From Sycon ciliatum (Eukaryota > Porifera > Calcarea > Leucosolenida > Sycettidae): 64,000 bases of DNA. A model generated the notes under the pieces. That model saw only the letters and a program-made list of their open reading frames with translations, was not told the DNA's origin and ran no database searches. The DNA is taken from contig NC_088645.1 in assembly GCF_964019385.1 (NCBI RefSeq), positions 17,724,180-17,788,179 of the forward strand, given 5' to 3'. Positions within the stretch are counted from its first letter, which is position 1. Each line of letters begins with the position of its first letter. Shown in pieces: positions 21,140 to 32,704 of the stretch. The position numbers were made by a program, and so were the translations under genes.

Positions 21140-24100
21140 CTGGAAGGAGAATCGGATAATATAGTCAACTCATGAGAAGTCAGAGTATGTGCATGACATA
21201 AAAAATGTCGACTATATACAGATTAGGCAGCACAAATTTCTCCCATTAACCCATATTGCCCTCCCTGCCATGCACTTACCCATATCAATCGTCTAGCAGT
21301 TGAATACAATTATAATTATATTCACTGGTTAAACATGTCTGTATTAGTCCGAACATTCCAATGTTATTGTCGGCCTTACTGTTGACGTTCGCATCAACAG
21401 ATTTGGTTGCAGACTTGCGGTGCGTAATGAATGATATATTTCCCTAGGGAAACATGTCTCCAGGGAGTACAATCATGTTGTACAGAGCTTACTGGTCCTA
21501 CGAACACGGCGAAACGTCAACAACTGTCAACAATGGGTTCGTTTGGTGGCATGCACTGCTGAATTTAAAATATTATGGAGTAGAGCATAAACTGTAGAGG
21601 ATATTGAGGATGCATCGACAAAGAGTGAGTGGCTCTGAATCACACTGCTTCTAACTAGAGCTTCACTATAATGTTTGTTGCACTGGAAACGACGAGGCGC
21701 CAGTGTAATCTCTATCCATAGTACTGCATCTCTGCTTCAGTGCTCTAAAATGAGTGCTTCTGGAGCACACATTTCATCAGTCTCCTTCAGCTCAACCCTC
21801 AGTAAAAGACGTGCGTACAAAAGTGCTTCCCACGAGGTGAAGTGGCCATGCTACTGGACCATGTACCATTGTTTTCGTTGCGACTAAACCGTTTTAAAGA
21901 ATTCATTGCAATTACTTTCGTGGTTATTAAATAGGGCAACGTTCGCGAGGTACGATGCGAATGCTTGAACAGCAGCTATCAATTGATGATGCAGTGGTGT
22001 CACCAACCAAATCACTTGGTAACATCTCTGGTACAGAAGAACAAGGACAAGCCTTGATTGTCCTTCTACATGTACTTGCCGTGCTGTTAAAACACGAGAT
22101 AGTCATAAATCAGACTCGGATGGAGAGCCAAGGATGTATTGGAAGAAAAAAGGACTAACGAATTGCAACAAATTGAAAACTTCTCCAATTCTTCAATGTA
22201 CAATAAAGAGTACAATGAGGAGAGGGGAAGGAAAATGTTCGGTTCTCAAATTTCCTAGTGTTCATTTGAACTAGTGTGGATCGCGCAGATTCACGTACTA
22301 CTACTACGTTGAAGACATAAACTACAAGTTACGCTATAATGTCCATTAACACTGCTAGTTACATGGCAATCAGCTCATGCGATAACATTGCACGACACGC
22401 TAGAGCAGATTAGCAGTTACATGTAGTTGCAGAACGTCAGTACCTTTGGTCTGTGTTGTGCAATGTTATCGCATGAGCTGATTGCCAAGTAACTGGTGGT
22501 GTTAGTGAACATTATAACGTGACTTCTAGTTCATTGGTCTTTCTTTTTCTTCCTATAGTCATAAATCAATCTTTTTACCAGCAATTTTCCCTTCTTCAGT
22601 GTACATCTGGAGGACTGTTGAGGGTGGAATTCTACTTAATGCTGGTTTGTCGCGTCAGAAGGGGTGCTCTTCTCCAGGTTTGCCTAACGGCAGGTTCAAT
22701 GCGCTTCTCATGTGCTCTGGATAAGAATCCTGGGTTTGTCAAGTGCCCGTCGTTGCGTCCAGGCAGGGAGCTTGGGGTCCAAATTCATGGCGTCCAACTT
22801 GCTTGGGAATTCCTTTTGATTTTCTTCTCCAGGTCTTTTTGTTCCAAATTATCATATTTTGTCTTTCAAGTTGGATCAGGATACTATTCTTTAATACCGC
22901 ACGGTTTGTTTGTGATCGTGACGTTATCCTCGACCTCTGCTGACTATGGTCATTTGTAACCAAACGGAAAAGTGCAATACCAGTTCATATCAAGCACAAC
23001 TTTATCAACACAATGTAAACTTTAGAGTAGGAAAACCCCCAGAATCACTACTATTGATAAGTGTCCTTGCTTAACATATACCTTGACAAGTTACTCCTGT
23101 GTAACCTGAACTACACTGGCCACGATACGAACTGGGTAGATTCTTGTAGTTACTGTGTGTGATGCGTTGACAAACGCTAGGGGAGTTTGAGCACTCGTCA
23201 AAATATAAAATAGGGGAAAAAGAGGAATGGCAGTGTTGGGAATGGACCTAAAAGCGATATTTGCTCATATGGAAAGAAATGAAAGAATGTCAGACTCCTA
23301 AGGAAGCCTGAAACTCAAGAAGCCATGGATATTGCGCACATAGATTGAAGTTCAACATGTACATTGCAAATCCGAGCGAATTGATACCTTGACATGGAAG
23401 TCCAGAGTATTCATCTTGGCAAACGCATTCATACGATCCGATGGTGTTGTTACATTCACTGTTGATTGTACTCTTGCAGATGTCTCTGTCGTCCTTACAT
23501 TCGTTGATATCTGAAAGGAAGTAGGTGTTTGTTAGACCCGAGTTGCACGAACGTGTGAAGCGCAGGGATCATCTCACAATTTCGACTTCTTTCGTGAGCA
23601 TTTCTCTTCGTAGTTCACAAGTACCTGTTGTTCCACATTGCTGGTCTGTGTGACGCTTGAAGCGTCACTTCCGTCTGGTTTTATTTTACTGATGTAACTG
23701 TGACGACAAACCTTTGCCCAGTCTCTCGTCTTAGCACTAACGCCGGGGTTTGTCCATCGGAGATGGCTAACAGGTATTAGTTTCTGATTTCACCTCTTCA
23801 GCATTGCTACCTGTTGAGCACCAAATTATTGGCGTCTTTTGGCGTTTTACAATCGTGTCCTTTGGCGTTATATTTATATTATTGAATTTTTAATTATTGA
23901 ATTTTTATATTATATCTAAGGCCTAAGGTGTGCGTATGAGAGACAGTGTGTTTGTGCACTTGCGTGCGTGGGTTTGCATGGTTGTGCTTGCCTGGACATT
24001 TGCGCCCACTTGTGTGCTGATGCTTCTTTTAAAAGATGTTTTTCATGTTTAAGGGTGCTTTGGCCAGATTGGAAGGTTCCTATCAACCAAATGAAATTAT

Positions 24101-27100
24101 ATGCTAGCATCTTGCCTTGGCAAGGTGTTCCTGTAAAGCCTGACTTGCAAACACATTGATATGATCCAGGTGTATTGTTGCATTGACTGTTAGCAATATT
24201 GTTGCAAATACCCGTATAAAGTGTACATTCATTGATATCTGGCATGTGAATACAGAAACAGCATTGATGTCTCCTTCAATCTCACAAACATCATCCGAAC
24301 GTATGCCTTTTTGTACAGCGGCCTCGAGAGATTATGCCCAAGCAAGCTACCATTATCCATACTGCCTACAAATCGTCCTTAGTCGCGCTCTTAAAAAAGG
24401 ACACTTGGAAGTAGTGAATGGCCAAAGTTAGCCGACCCTACTGTTTCAACTACATACCGCCTAACCTGTCACCCCATGATTTCTATATCATGTTAACTCA
24501 ATCAGCAATCTCTGCGGAGCATGGTCTTTCCACCAACCACCAAGCAAAAGGTAAACGTTGGGACTCCAGTACGCATAGCGGTGCTCTGATAATACCTGCT
24601 CCTCTGAAAGCTATTTAAAGAAATTCTCCCCTCGACTAAGGGGGTTCTCTGTGATAATTCTAAGAGCGTGAAACGAAGAAGGATTAACGAAATGTGTGGC
24701 CTCCAAAGCAGAGTGTAGTACACAGTACAACCGGGATTTATAGCTAGTTCAGAGTCTTGAAATTCTGAAAGTAACAGTGTTCCGCTAGCATGTCCACAGA
24801 TAGTTCCCGCTGCAATACACAAATCCTCCCCTCCCACCTGGCATCCACTCAAGATCAATACTATTCTATTTTTTCTTCTTGCTGTTGCTGCTGTCCCCGC
24901 AGAGACTGTTTGTTGTTGCTGTGTGCGTGTGTATGTGGGTGTGCATGTGACTGAGGTGTGTTAGGGGTGGGGGCACGTATGGTATGGCTGCACACAGGAG
25001 TGAGAAAGAGAGTAAAAAAGAAACAAATCCTCCCCTCCGACCTCGTTGGCATCCACTCAAGATCAATACTATTCAGACAGCCTGTACCTTGACATGTTGA
25101 ACCTGTGTATCCAGTCCTGCAAAGACATTGATATGAGCCGGGAGTGTTGTTGCAGTGACTGTTAGCTGTGCTCTTGCAGACACCCGTGTCTGGTATACAC
25201 TCGTTTATATCTGGGTATGAGATTGTCACATAAAACATAGTGGTGGAAGTGGTTTTCAATCCCGTTCACGAACATTGTATTTGTTGCGCAACGGGCTTTG
25301 TTATAGTGACAGACTTTCCATGGCCTCTTTCTGTTGTGATTCTTTGGTTTCTTGTCGACTTTGATGCTCTGTTCTGGCTGCACGTGCAGTGTTCTGGGCA
25401 ACATGCGCCGTGCATGGTTACGTCATTGTCACGTGTGTCACAATGCATTGAGAAAATGTGCGAGTGCATAAAAGTATTATTGAAAGGGCGAGTGGTACCA
25501 CTCAGAAATTGTCAGGAGGAAAATTCAGTATCAGTACCCTTTTAAAACAATTATTCGTCATTGGGATTGTTGGTTTCGTGTAATGGCTACTGATGGTAGC
25601 AGCTAGTCAGCTGCAGAGCACATGGAGAGGAGGACTAGAGGGATCTGTTATTGATAAATAATCACACAAAGAAATGAACTCAGATGGTGTACCAAGGAAC
25701 AAATTGTAACATTGAAATTACGGGCACGAGCTATGCGATCGAATCCACCAACTAAACCAGATTTTAACAGTCAGACGTGCACAATCTAGCACAAAACTGA
25801 CAAGGAGTACTGAGATATACCTCGGCTCGACGGCGCTTGCCTTCCCCTCTTTGGAATTAGTATTAATGTCCAAGAACCTTCCAAGTTGGTAGGCCGTTGG
25901 TTAGCGCTATCGATCAGTGCTCAAGCTGCCTTTCCTGGTGTGGAATGTCTCAGTACTCCTTGTCAGTTTTGTGCTAGATTGTGCACGTCTGTCTGTTTAA
26001 AATCTGGTTTAGTTGGTGGATTCAAACACCTAACGTGTGCCCACAATTTCAATGTTACAAAAAAAGAAATGAGCCCATATAATCCTAAAAGATGATAACA
26101 TTCTTTTTGTAGTACTATGCGGGGTCATTTTTTTGAAATCTTTCTGTATACCAGTTTGGTTGAGTTGGGTAACTCCGCTCTTCTTCCTCGCTCACCGGAG
26201 GAATTTCTCTAGTCTCCTCGCGCAACTGGGGAGCACTCCAATGGAGAGAGAAAGATTTTCATAGGGCGGCTTGGTGTGAGAGGTGGACTGAGACTTGACG
26301 GCGCTAACGGCGAATATCAAGACCTTACGGCCACGGAGCTGCGGGACTCTGCGCTGGTCGTCTATCCGTGTGGAGGCAAAGCAAACGCGGGCAACATTCT
26401 GCTGAAGCGAGCGTGGAGCTGAAGCTGGATTGGTGACTGACGTACCTGCTTACTCCACAACACCGGCGCATAATGATGTACATGTACAAGACTTCGTGAG
26501 TATTCAACTCAAATTCGTGTTCCGTCAGCGTCAGTATCAGCAAGTACATGTAGTACAGTTTGTTCCCAAAATAACTTCGGGACAGTCTGTTCATGGTTTT
26601 CATTTGACTCGTTCTCTACACTTGCGATAATTTAGCAGCAATTCTAACGTTGTAGCGTTGTTCTCTTGTAATTTAGTGGAACCTGTATTGAGTAACTGAG
26701 TTTTATGTTTCGTTACATTGTCGACAGATCTCCTGTGTACCGGTTTTGTGGCACAATGATTATAGCCATTATATTTTGTCGTCCCCATTCTTGTGCAATC
26801 ATGCATATGTAGGTAATGGTTGGTTCTCTTCATGTTATTGTGGCCAATTTCATAGATGTTGGTTGCCTTGTTGCTTTCTCTCCCCTCTCCTCTCACCCAA
26901 GCCATTCTGCATAAGCGAAGCTGTGGACGCAGCATACTGCTGCTACACTTCAACGCGGGAATGCGTATAATAATAATAATAATAATACAAGTCATCATGT
27001 ACGAAGGCTCTATTAAGAGTGAAATGTGTTTGTCATCCAGGAGAAGACCAGTCAGTGAGCCTTTATACCCATTCTGCCATGCACTAACCTATAATTGTTA

Positions 27101-30100
27101 TAATTCAGTGTTGCATTCACCAGTGAGGAGTGTTCGCTTTCGTGTGTGATTCTTCATCAGGCTTCATAGCAGAGAAAATTGGGAGAAGAAATACCGAGAG
27201 CCTGATAAAACTACAATAATGCGATAATAACAAGTCAAATCTTAAACAAGCACTATTAATAAAGTATCCATGCTTGACCTGTACCTTGACATGTTAATCC
27301 AGTGTACCCTAAATTGCACTGACAACGATAAGAACCGGGTGAATTCTTGCAGATACTATCTGTGATATGTTCACAGACGCCAGGGGTAATTGAACATTCG
27401 TCAAGATCTAAAAATAGAGGCAAAAGGGAAATGGCGAACCTGAGAACGAATGTATCCACTTACCACTCATCAGCCTGATGTTGATCAATATTCTCTAGGT
27501 TCATTTTCCACCTCTGGCCTTTTAGAACCGATTTTGGCCGCATTTTAAAAAGGCGCCAAACCCACTTAGAAAAGTAAATTATCGTGTCCGTTCCCGAAGG
27601 GAACTCACGACGGCCGCTAACACCCGGTAAATCCTAGCGGCAGATGCAGCGCCTAACGGTGGGGGTGAGTGGATAAATCTCAAAAACCACTGGCACAAGT
27701 GCCGAGAAACCCCATTAGCCACATCCATGTAACCCTTGTGCCTGGTCACAAGTTTCCAGGAAAGACTTGAACGAGGTATCTCTCGTGTCTCAATCATGAT
27801 CTTTGACCAACCCACTGTGCCTGCCTGGTTATAAAACGTCGACGCGTTTGGGGCTTGTGCTTGCTTCTCCAAACATTTTATCATTGTACTTTACACCTAT
27901 TTGCAAAGCTAGCCGAATTGCTGATCTCATACCCCTTCACTGTGTTGCCCTCAAATATGCAAAGGAAGAATAGCTCTGGTCACACAAGGTTCAGTGTACA
28001 TATAAATGCTACTTTTAATACTAATAGGTGCATGACCCTAAATTGGGGTGGGGAGGGGAGGGGGGTGGATGAATGAAATGAAGTCAGCGTTCATATTGCA
28101 ACACAATTACTTTAAGCAAACATTCGAGAATACGGATAAGTCCTTGTAACAGATATTGTAGAGTCCTTGCCACCACGATTCTGCGAGGGTTAGCCTTACA
28201 ACAACAAAATGTTACGCTGCTTGTGTCCGAAGCAAACTTGGTGGCGAAAAGGCCAAGTTGACCATCCGATCTGTAGGCTGTCTATAATCACACACCTTTG
28301 ATAATGTGATTAGACTTTGATAATTCAATTCTTGATATGCTAGCTTAGTGCATGGCTACGTCGCCTGGTGATGGCTCAGTGTGAAGCTCTAAGTTTCAAC
28401 TGACAATCCTGACTTTTATATGCACACTAGTGCGAGTCCATCCAGGTGTATTCCTGAAGCAAACATGAGTGATTCGAGTAGGTAAAACATTCAGCAGTTC
28501 CACATTCACAAGATTTCACTAGATGGCAATTTGAACTAGTTTTCAACTTCGCGAGTTAGAAATCAGCGTGATTTTCAGTACCACACTCTGCGACTAATGA
28601 TAATATACTGCAAAGTACCGTCAGTCAGTGTCGCGCAATGATATCGCATGAGCCGATTGTTTAGTAACTGGTGGCGTTAGTGGACATGCTAGCGTAATTT
28701 GTAGTTCCTTGGTCCTTATCTCTTTTCTCTAAATGTATCCCTGGCTCCCCATCCGAGTCCGTACTCCAAAGTGATTAAAGAAAATAGTGCTGATCGTGAA
28801 ATCAGGTAACTTGCCTTGACACGTTGATCCATTAGTGTATCCTGCATTACAAGAGCATTGGTAACTGCCGAATGTGTTAGTGCAGGTACCTCTGGGACTA
28901 GGACTGCAGGTTGTTATGTTCTTGCATTCATCCATATCTGCATCAAGTAAAAAAAACAGCACCACAAGTAGAAACGGTACCCTTTCCTACGGCCAAAGTT
29001 AGAAATCCTGTGTCTTTCTTGGTAACTTGAACATTTGGGCGAGATTTTGCAAAAATGTTTGCTTCAGCAAAATGCTGTGCATGAACGCATTAAAACAAAC
29101 AATTCGTTTAACGTCGCAGTGTCCTTTTGCAGGCACAGTGTTTGTAGCCCAATTCCACACCCGCGACTTCTGGATGTGTTTTTATCGATTGAATGATCAT
29201 TTACTGCCTTTCTCGTTGGTCGTGCAGCTGTGGCAGTTGCGACTTTTGATTTTTTAGTTAAATATGGGGGGGGGGATACGTCGTGGGTCATTATATGAAG
29301 AAAGCTTCTGGGCTGAGAAATAGTGAGAGGAGTTAATCAACGTGGACAGAATAAAGGAATTGTACTGAAGCTGGATGGTGACCATGCGGTGGGTGTGTGA
29401 CTGTTGTTTTACCGTTCTGGGGCAGGGGTTCTGGTCTTCTAGCGTTACCGGGTATTTTAGCACTCATTGTAGCACTTTACAGTGTTTGGTGGGTTTTGCT
29501 GTGCAAATATCAGCATTATCATTGCGCTTGTATTCATTATAACATTTATACACTTATTGAAGATTGTGAAGAGGAAGATGGCTCGGATGGAGAGCATGCG
29601 AAGAATTTAATTAATTGAAGGAACGAAAAAGGACCAAGGAACTGCAAGTTACGCTATACTGTCATACGTTCACAATGCACGACACTGACCAACGGTACTG
29701 ACTTTCCTAACTGCCAATCACCTCTACCAGTCCACGTCTTGGATGCGCACTCCAACTGCCTTCCAATTTGGAAGATTCTAAGTTACGAGTACTAACATAG
29801 GAGGGGGGGACGCGTAACGACGACAAGCACAAGCTGAAACCCTTAGGTGTGGAGAATGTTGGTAGATACCAATACATAAAGGCCATTGCTGAGCCACCGT
29901 GCTAACAGCAAAACCTCTATGTGTCCGTTTTTGTTGTAAAAGTGCACCAGAAAGACCTCTATAATCGTCATGTAATAGTTTTGTTGGATGCATGTCGTTG
30001 TAGCGACAAAACATTACAGCGACACTCCCTCCCCCCCCCCCCCCCACCACCACCACACACACCAACTCATAGCGGCCAGGGAAATTCTTGGTGACCATTT

Positions 30101-31944
30101 GCAAGATATATTCTGATCTTAACCGCAGGTACATTTTTTCCAAATCTTCTCTCTTCCCGGGATCCCTGTACTGTGACTGATTACGTTCTTATTTCTTTGA
30201 AATTGGTTCTATAACAAAAATATACTTTCTCGCGTTCACGTGGATAAAACCAAGTGGTCGCATATGCTAATAGAACAAGATGAATGATATCCGGGTGGAT
30301 CAGCAGACCAAGCGGCCTGCCAGAAGCCTTCCATGTGTTGACAATTGATTATTATAACCCTGGTATACAAACTGGTATACAAACAATAGAATAACAATCC
30401 AACGAATATATAATTTCCAGTTTGTTTATTACTACTAAAAAGTACACAAAGAGATTTGAAGCTGTGTCACAATTCTGAGTGTCACGTATTACTACGATCA
30501 TCAGGCTTGCCTGCTAGGCTTGCAAGCCTGATGATCGTAGTAATGCGTGAAACTTAGAGTTGTAACACAGCTTCAAATCTCTCTTGTGTACAAGGCTCTG
30601 CCCTACATGGGTATTGAGCACTCTTCGGACAGTGAAGCATGCCACTTGATTACTTCAAAATACATGAATACTTGTAATTATAAGACTGCACCACAGAACA
30701 AACATGAACTGCATCTGCGCCTTCATCCTAGAGGGTGGTGGCTAGGCACCGGCGGATAATGCTAGCAGAATAATTAGCATAATGACCCATGTGGGGAAGA
30801 CCGGCACTGCCCTAGCATAAAGTGTCCAAATGTGACCTTGTAATTGTCTAGCACAATCGATGTGTGAAAGTAGCACTACGTCCAATCTGTTGGCACCACA
30901 GTGAAAAGTAGCGCTATTTTTAGAGCGCAGAGAGACACACTGGTGCTCACTGGGACGCTGGCAGCCCTCTGCACCAATGTAATGAAAACGTAAGCATTCT
31001 TTCACTGTGTTTGCCCTGCGATACTGCCATACTCCGAGTGACTGCAGAGGGAAGTCATTATTTCCCACCGCAAGTATTGCCATATTGTAGCACTATCAGC
31101 ACTGCTAGCATCATAACTAGCTCAATCGCTCCAAATAACTAGCAGTGCTAGTAGCACAATTTCCATATTTAACTAGCATTATCCGCCGGTGCCTAGTGGT
31201 GGCGTTCCCACGGCGGATGCGGAAATTCGGCTTCCAGCCGAGTCTAACGCGAACCGTGAATTTTTCTTCTATTCAGACCAACAAGGGCAATCAAGGCTTG
31301 TTTGCTGCTACTTAAAGTTTCATGCTTCCGAATTATAAGACTGCATTATAAATGTTTGTTCACTTACCTTCTGATATCACAGTAATGTAGGGCTCACTAC
31401 CATTGATTGCCACTTTACAATATAGAGGTGCAATAGTAAAGCGAAGATTTAACTGGTGTTTGAGGATTTGGACAGAGATTATAAACTTAACTCGATCTAC
31501 TACCATTCCACCAGACCTAGACGATTGCTTGCTTTTTGTAGAATGGGTAGGATTCCATCGTGTCCAAGGTGATTTTGAGCCAATCCGTTCCCTCGTGTCT
31601 ATCAGGAAAATACAGCTGCCTTCTGACTCGATTGTAATCTCCTTGGCTACCATGTAACATTGTGGTGGATAATCGAATATCACCTCGTACGGCCCTGGAG
31701 GAACTAATGCAGTTCTTGGCCTATTTGAGGCACCAGTTACTGACGAGTATTGTAATTTGCCATCACCGGTGGGCACTGGAAATGATGGACGACCTGTTGG
31801 AATGCAAGTTGAAGTTTCCGTAAAACCTCTAGTGACATTCCAGGCGCTCAAAAGCAGTAGTGTGGGAATAACGTGTGTGATGAACAACATGTCCAGGCCT
31901 AAATGAGACAATATATCAAACGTAATGCAAAAACACTTTATCAC
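20613..31944 (-). CDS. G2: EGF-repeat type I membrane protein gene
   Basis: Exons, minus strand: 31944-31368, 28937-28815, 27407-27285, 25210-25088, 24238-24116, 23510-23388 and 21139-20613, all joined in phase 1. The predicted product is about 570 residues: signal peptide, unrecognised N-terminal domain, five EGF modules (a-e), one transmembrane helix and a tail of about 120 residues. The degenerate exon g at 23204-23082 should be skipped. It is the cleanest complete member of the array. Role inferred only at class level: a cell-surface adhesion or receptor protein. The exon order equals that of G1 and G3. Two introns begin with GC. A polyadenylation hexamer follows. Confidence 0.8.
21140..23081. 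other. G2 last intron
   Basis: The part 21140-21900 aligns with 62716-63680 of unit III. From 21.9 to 23.0 kb lies unit-specific sequence with a foldback repeat. No exon candidate was found. Confidence 0.5.
22307..22545. repeat. Foldback repeat
   Basis: Arms of about 90 bp: AACTACAAGTTACGCTATAA...CATGCGATAACATTGCACGACAC, then the reverse complement from about 22452 to 22545. The right arm is the dispersed repeat also seen at 1210, 6240, 8350 and 28640; the left arm is seen near 29640 and 55920. Confidence 0.7.
23082..23204 (-). pseudogene. G2 EGF exon g, degenerate
   Basis: Aligns along its full 123 bp with the intact exon g of G3, without a frameshift. The acceptor is TTTAT|AT where the others have TTTAG|AT, so the AG is lost. 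The third and fourth EGF cysteines are changed to Tyr (SNYKN) and Gly (YRGQC), which would break the 1-3 and 2-4 disulfides. The donor CAAG|GTATAT remains. Almost certainly skipped. Confidence 0.82.
23388..23510 (-). CDS. G2 EGF exon e
   Basis: A 123-bp phase 1-1 exon encoding DINECKDDRDIC...CQDEYSGLPCQG with six EGF cysteines. Acceptor CAG|ATATCAACG, donor CAAG|GTATCA. It carries the usual calcium-binding start. With exon g dead, it is the last EGF module before the membrane exon. Confidence 0.83.
24116..24238 (-). CDS. G2 EGF exon d
   Basis: A 123-bp phase 1-1 exon encoding DINECTLYTGICNN...[12 protein letters not shown], six cysteines. The donor is CAAG|GCAAGA: GC in place of the GT found at the same base in G1 (2506) and G3 (49509). 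The surrounding bases match the GC-AG consensus, so the exon can still be spliced. Confidence 0.85.
25088..25210 (-). CDS. G2 EGF exon c
   Basis: A 123-bp phase 1-1 exon encoding DINECIPDTGVC...[12 protein letters not shown], six cysteines, calcium-binding signature. Acceptor CCAG|ATATAAACG, donor CAAG|GTACAG. Confidence 0.87.
25705..26059. repeat. Foldback element, unit II copy
   Basis: Same element and site as 4148-4502, with inverted arms at both ends of a 355-bp segment. Confidence 0.72.
26152..26984. mobile_element. Retroposon-like insertion with (AAT)n tail, unit II
   Basis: About 830 bp absent from the unit I site (4593). It starts near GGTTGAGTTGGGTAACTCCG and ends in an (AAT)n run, with ATAC at both edges. 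A copy with the same ends lies at 53147-53968 in unit III, in the opposite orientation and at a different intron position. No protein domain recognised; behaves as a non-autonomous retroposon. Confidence 0.65.
27285..27407 (-). CDS. G2 EGF exon b
   Basis: A 123-bp phase 1-1 exon encoding [12 protein letters not shown]...CNLGYTGLTCQG with six cysteines. Acceptor TTTAG|ATC, donor CAAG|GTACAG. Nearly identical to G1 exon b. Confidence 0.87.
27590..27870 (-). repeat. tRNA-derived SINE (family 2), unit II
   Basis: Same site and almost the same sequence as 5200-5470, with the same A-box and B-box-like elements on the minus strand. Not present in unit III. Confidence 0.65.
28815..28937 (-). CDS. 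G2 EGF exon a
   Basis: A 123-bp phase 1-1 exon encoding [11 protein letters not shown]...[12 protein letters not shown], six cysteines. The donor is CAAG|GCAAGT, a GC-AG site as in G1 and G3. The acceptor is TGCAG|ATATGG. Confidence 0.85.
30442..30591. repeat. Hairpin element, unit II copy
   Basis: Inverted arms of about 70 bp ending in GTACACAAAGAGATTTGAAG and its complement. Both arms carry TTTGAA/TTCAAA where the unit III arms carry TTGGAA/TTCCAA. Confidence 0.8.
30743..31195. mobile_element. hAT-like MITE with 8-bp target duplication
   Basis: 453 bp with terminal inverted repeats TAGGCACCGGCGGATAATGC. GTGGTGGC is duplicated at 30735-30742 and 31196-31203. Unit I (13370) and unit III (56958) have no insert. 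An 8-bp duplication is the hallmark of the hAT superfamily. A relative with a similar terminus begins at 43107. No transposase inside. Confidence 0.85.
31368..31944 (-). CDS. G2 exon 1: signal peptide and N-terminal domain
   Basis: Same architecture as G1 exon 1. The conserved Met is at 31890 ([17 protein letters not shown]) with one in-frame Met upstream at 31944. Differences from G1 are few, for example NRPRTALVPPGPYE and FTIAPLYCKVAING. The donor AAG|GTAAGTG is phase 1. Confidence 0.82.
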
Positions 31945-31954
31945 TTCAGGTTCA

Positions 31955-32145
31955 GAAATTGTGTAACTCGGTGTTTGCTAAAGTTGCTGCTTACCGACAT
32001 GGCCGTGGAAATTTAACAAATGATGCAAAGCGCACATTCTACTTGTCTATTATTCAGTCTACCCTAGACTATGCCGGTAATGCTTACCTACATTGTTTAA
32101 GCACAACTCGGCACCTGTGACCGTTAGTCACATTGCAATGAAGAG
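31955..32145 (+). mobile_element. LINE 3' fragment, unit II, left piece
   Basis: Same LINE insertion as 14113-14712, interrupted in unit II by two later insertions. The right piece continues at 34451-34828. Confidence 0.68.
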
Positions 32146-32677
32146 AGGAGAAATGATTTCTCGCGAAATATTTTCAGTTGCAAATATGGCATCTGGTGTG
32201 TTCTTTGTTGTCGCTTCTTTTCCTGACTTCTTCAGTCAGTTTTGAGTCTCACCAGTGTCCCTGCCCTCCCACCCTTTATTTCTGTGCATATTATCAATGC
32301 TTTTTATCACTGTTTGCCGTGATGTGCTTGCCATGCCTACATGATGCCTAATCGCCATTGGGGATATACACCCGGTTTTTTCCCTCTCAAATGCGTCCGT
32401 CGGCGCGAGGGTTTTTTCCCGGCTGGCTCGGTCCAGGAAAATTAATCTGACGGTCCCAAGTGGTTCTGCATCATGGCCTATTTCTGCTGTCCACTGGCAC
32501 GACTATTCTATCTGAGACACTCTGTTCTCAGTCCTTGCTTGCTTCCATACCTCACTCGTTATCCGGTTCACATCTGGCTGCGGCCAACTACTCTGGCTGC
32601 GGCCAACTACCCTTCACTTTGTGTGTTGTCGCTATTGCAGTCTATGTCTCTGTGTATGCCAGTATAATGTGGAGCGA
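32146..32677. mobile_element. Insertion of unknown type in the LINE fragment
   Basis: About 530 bp present in unit II only; in unit I the flanks (GAAGAGAG and TGTTTAGACTCG) are joined. It includes a direct duplication of CTGGCTGCGGCCAACTAC near 32575-32612. No inverted ends or protein domain recognised. Confidence 0.45.
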
Positions 32678-32704
32678 GAATGTTTAGACTCGATCATACC
32701 ACGC

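Larger units (their letters stand above)
28938..31367. other. G2 first intron
   Basis: It contains the intact target site (29081-29092) of the unit I foldback insertion, a dispersed repeat (29620-29810), a poly-C run near 30030, the hairpin element and a hAT-like MITE. No exon was found between exon 1 and EGF exon a. Confidence 0.6.
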
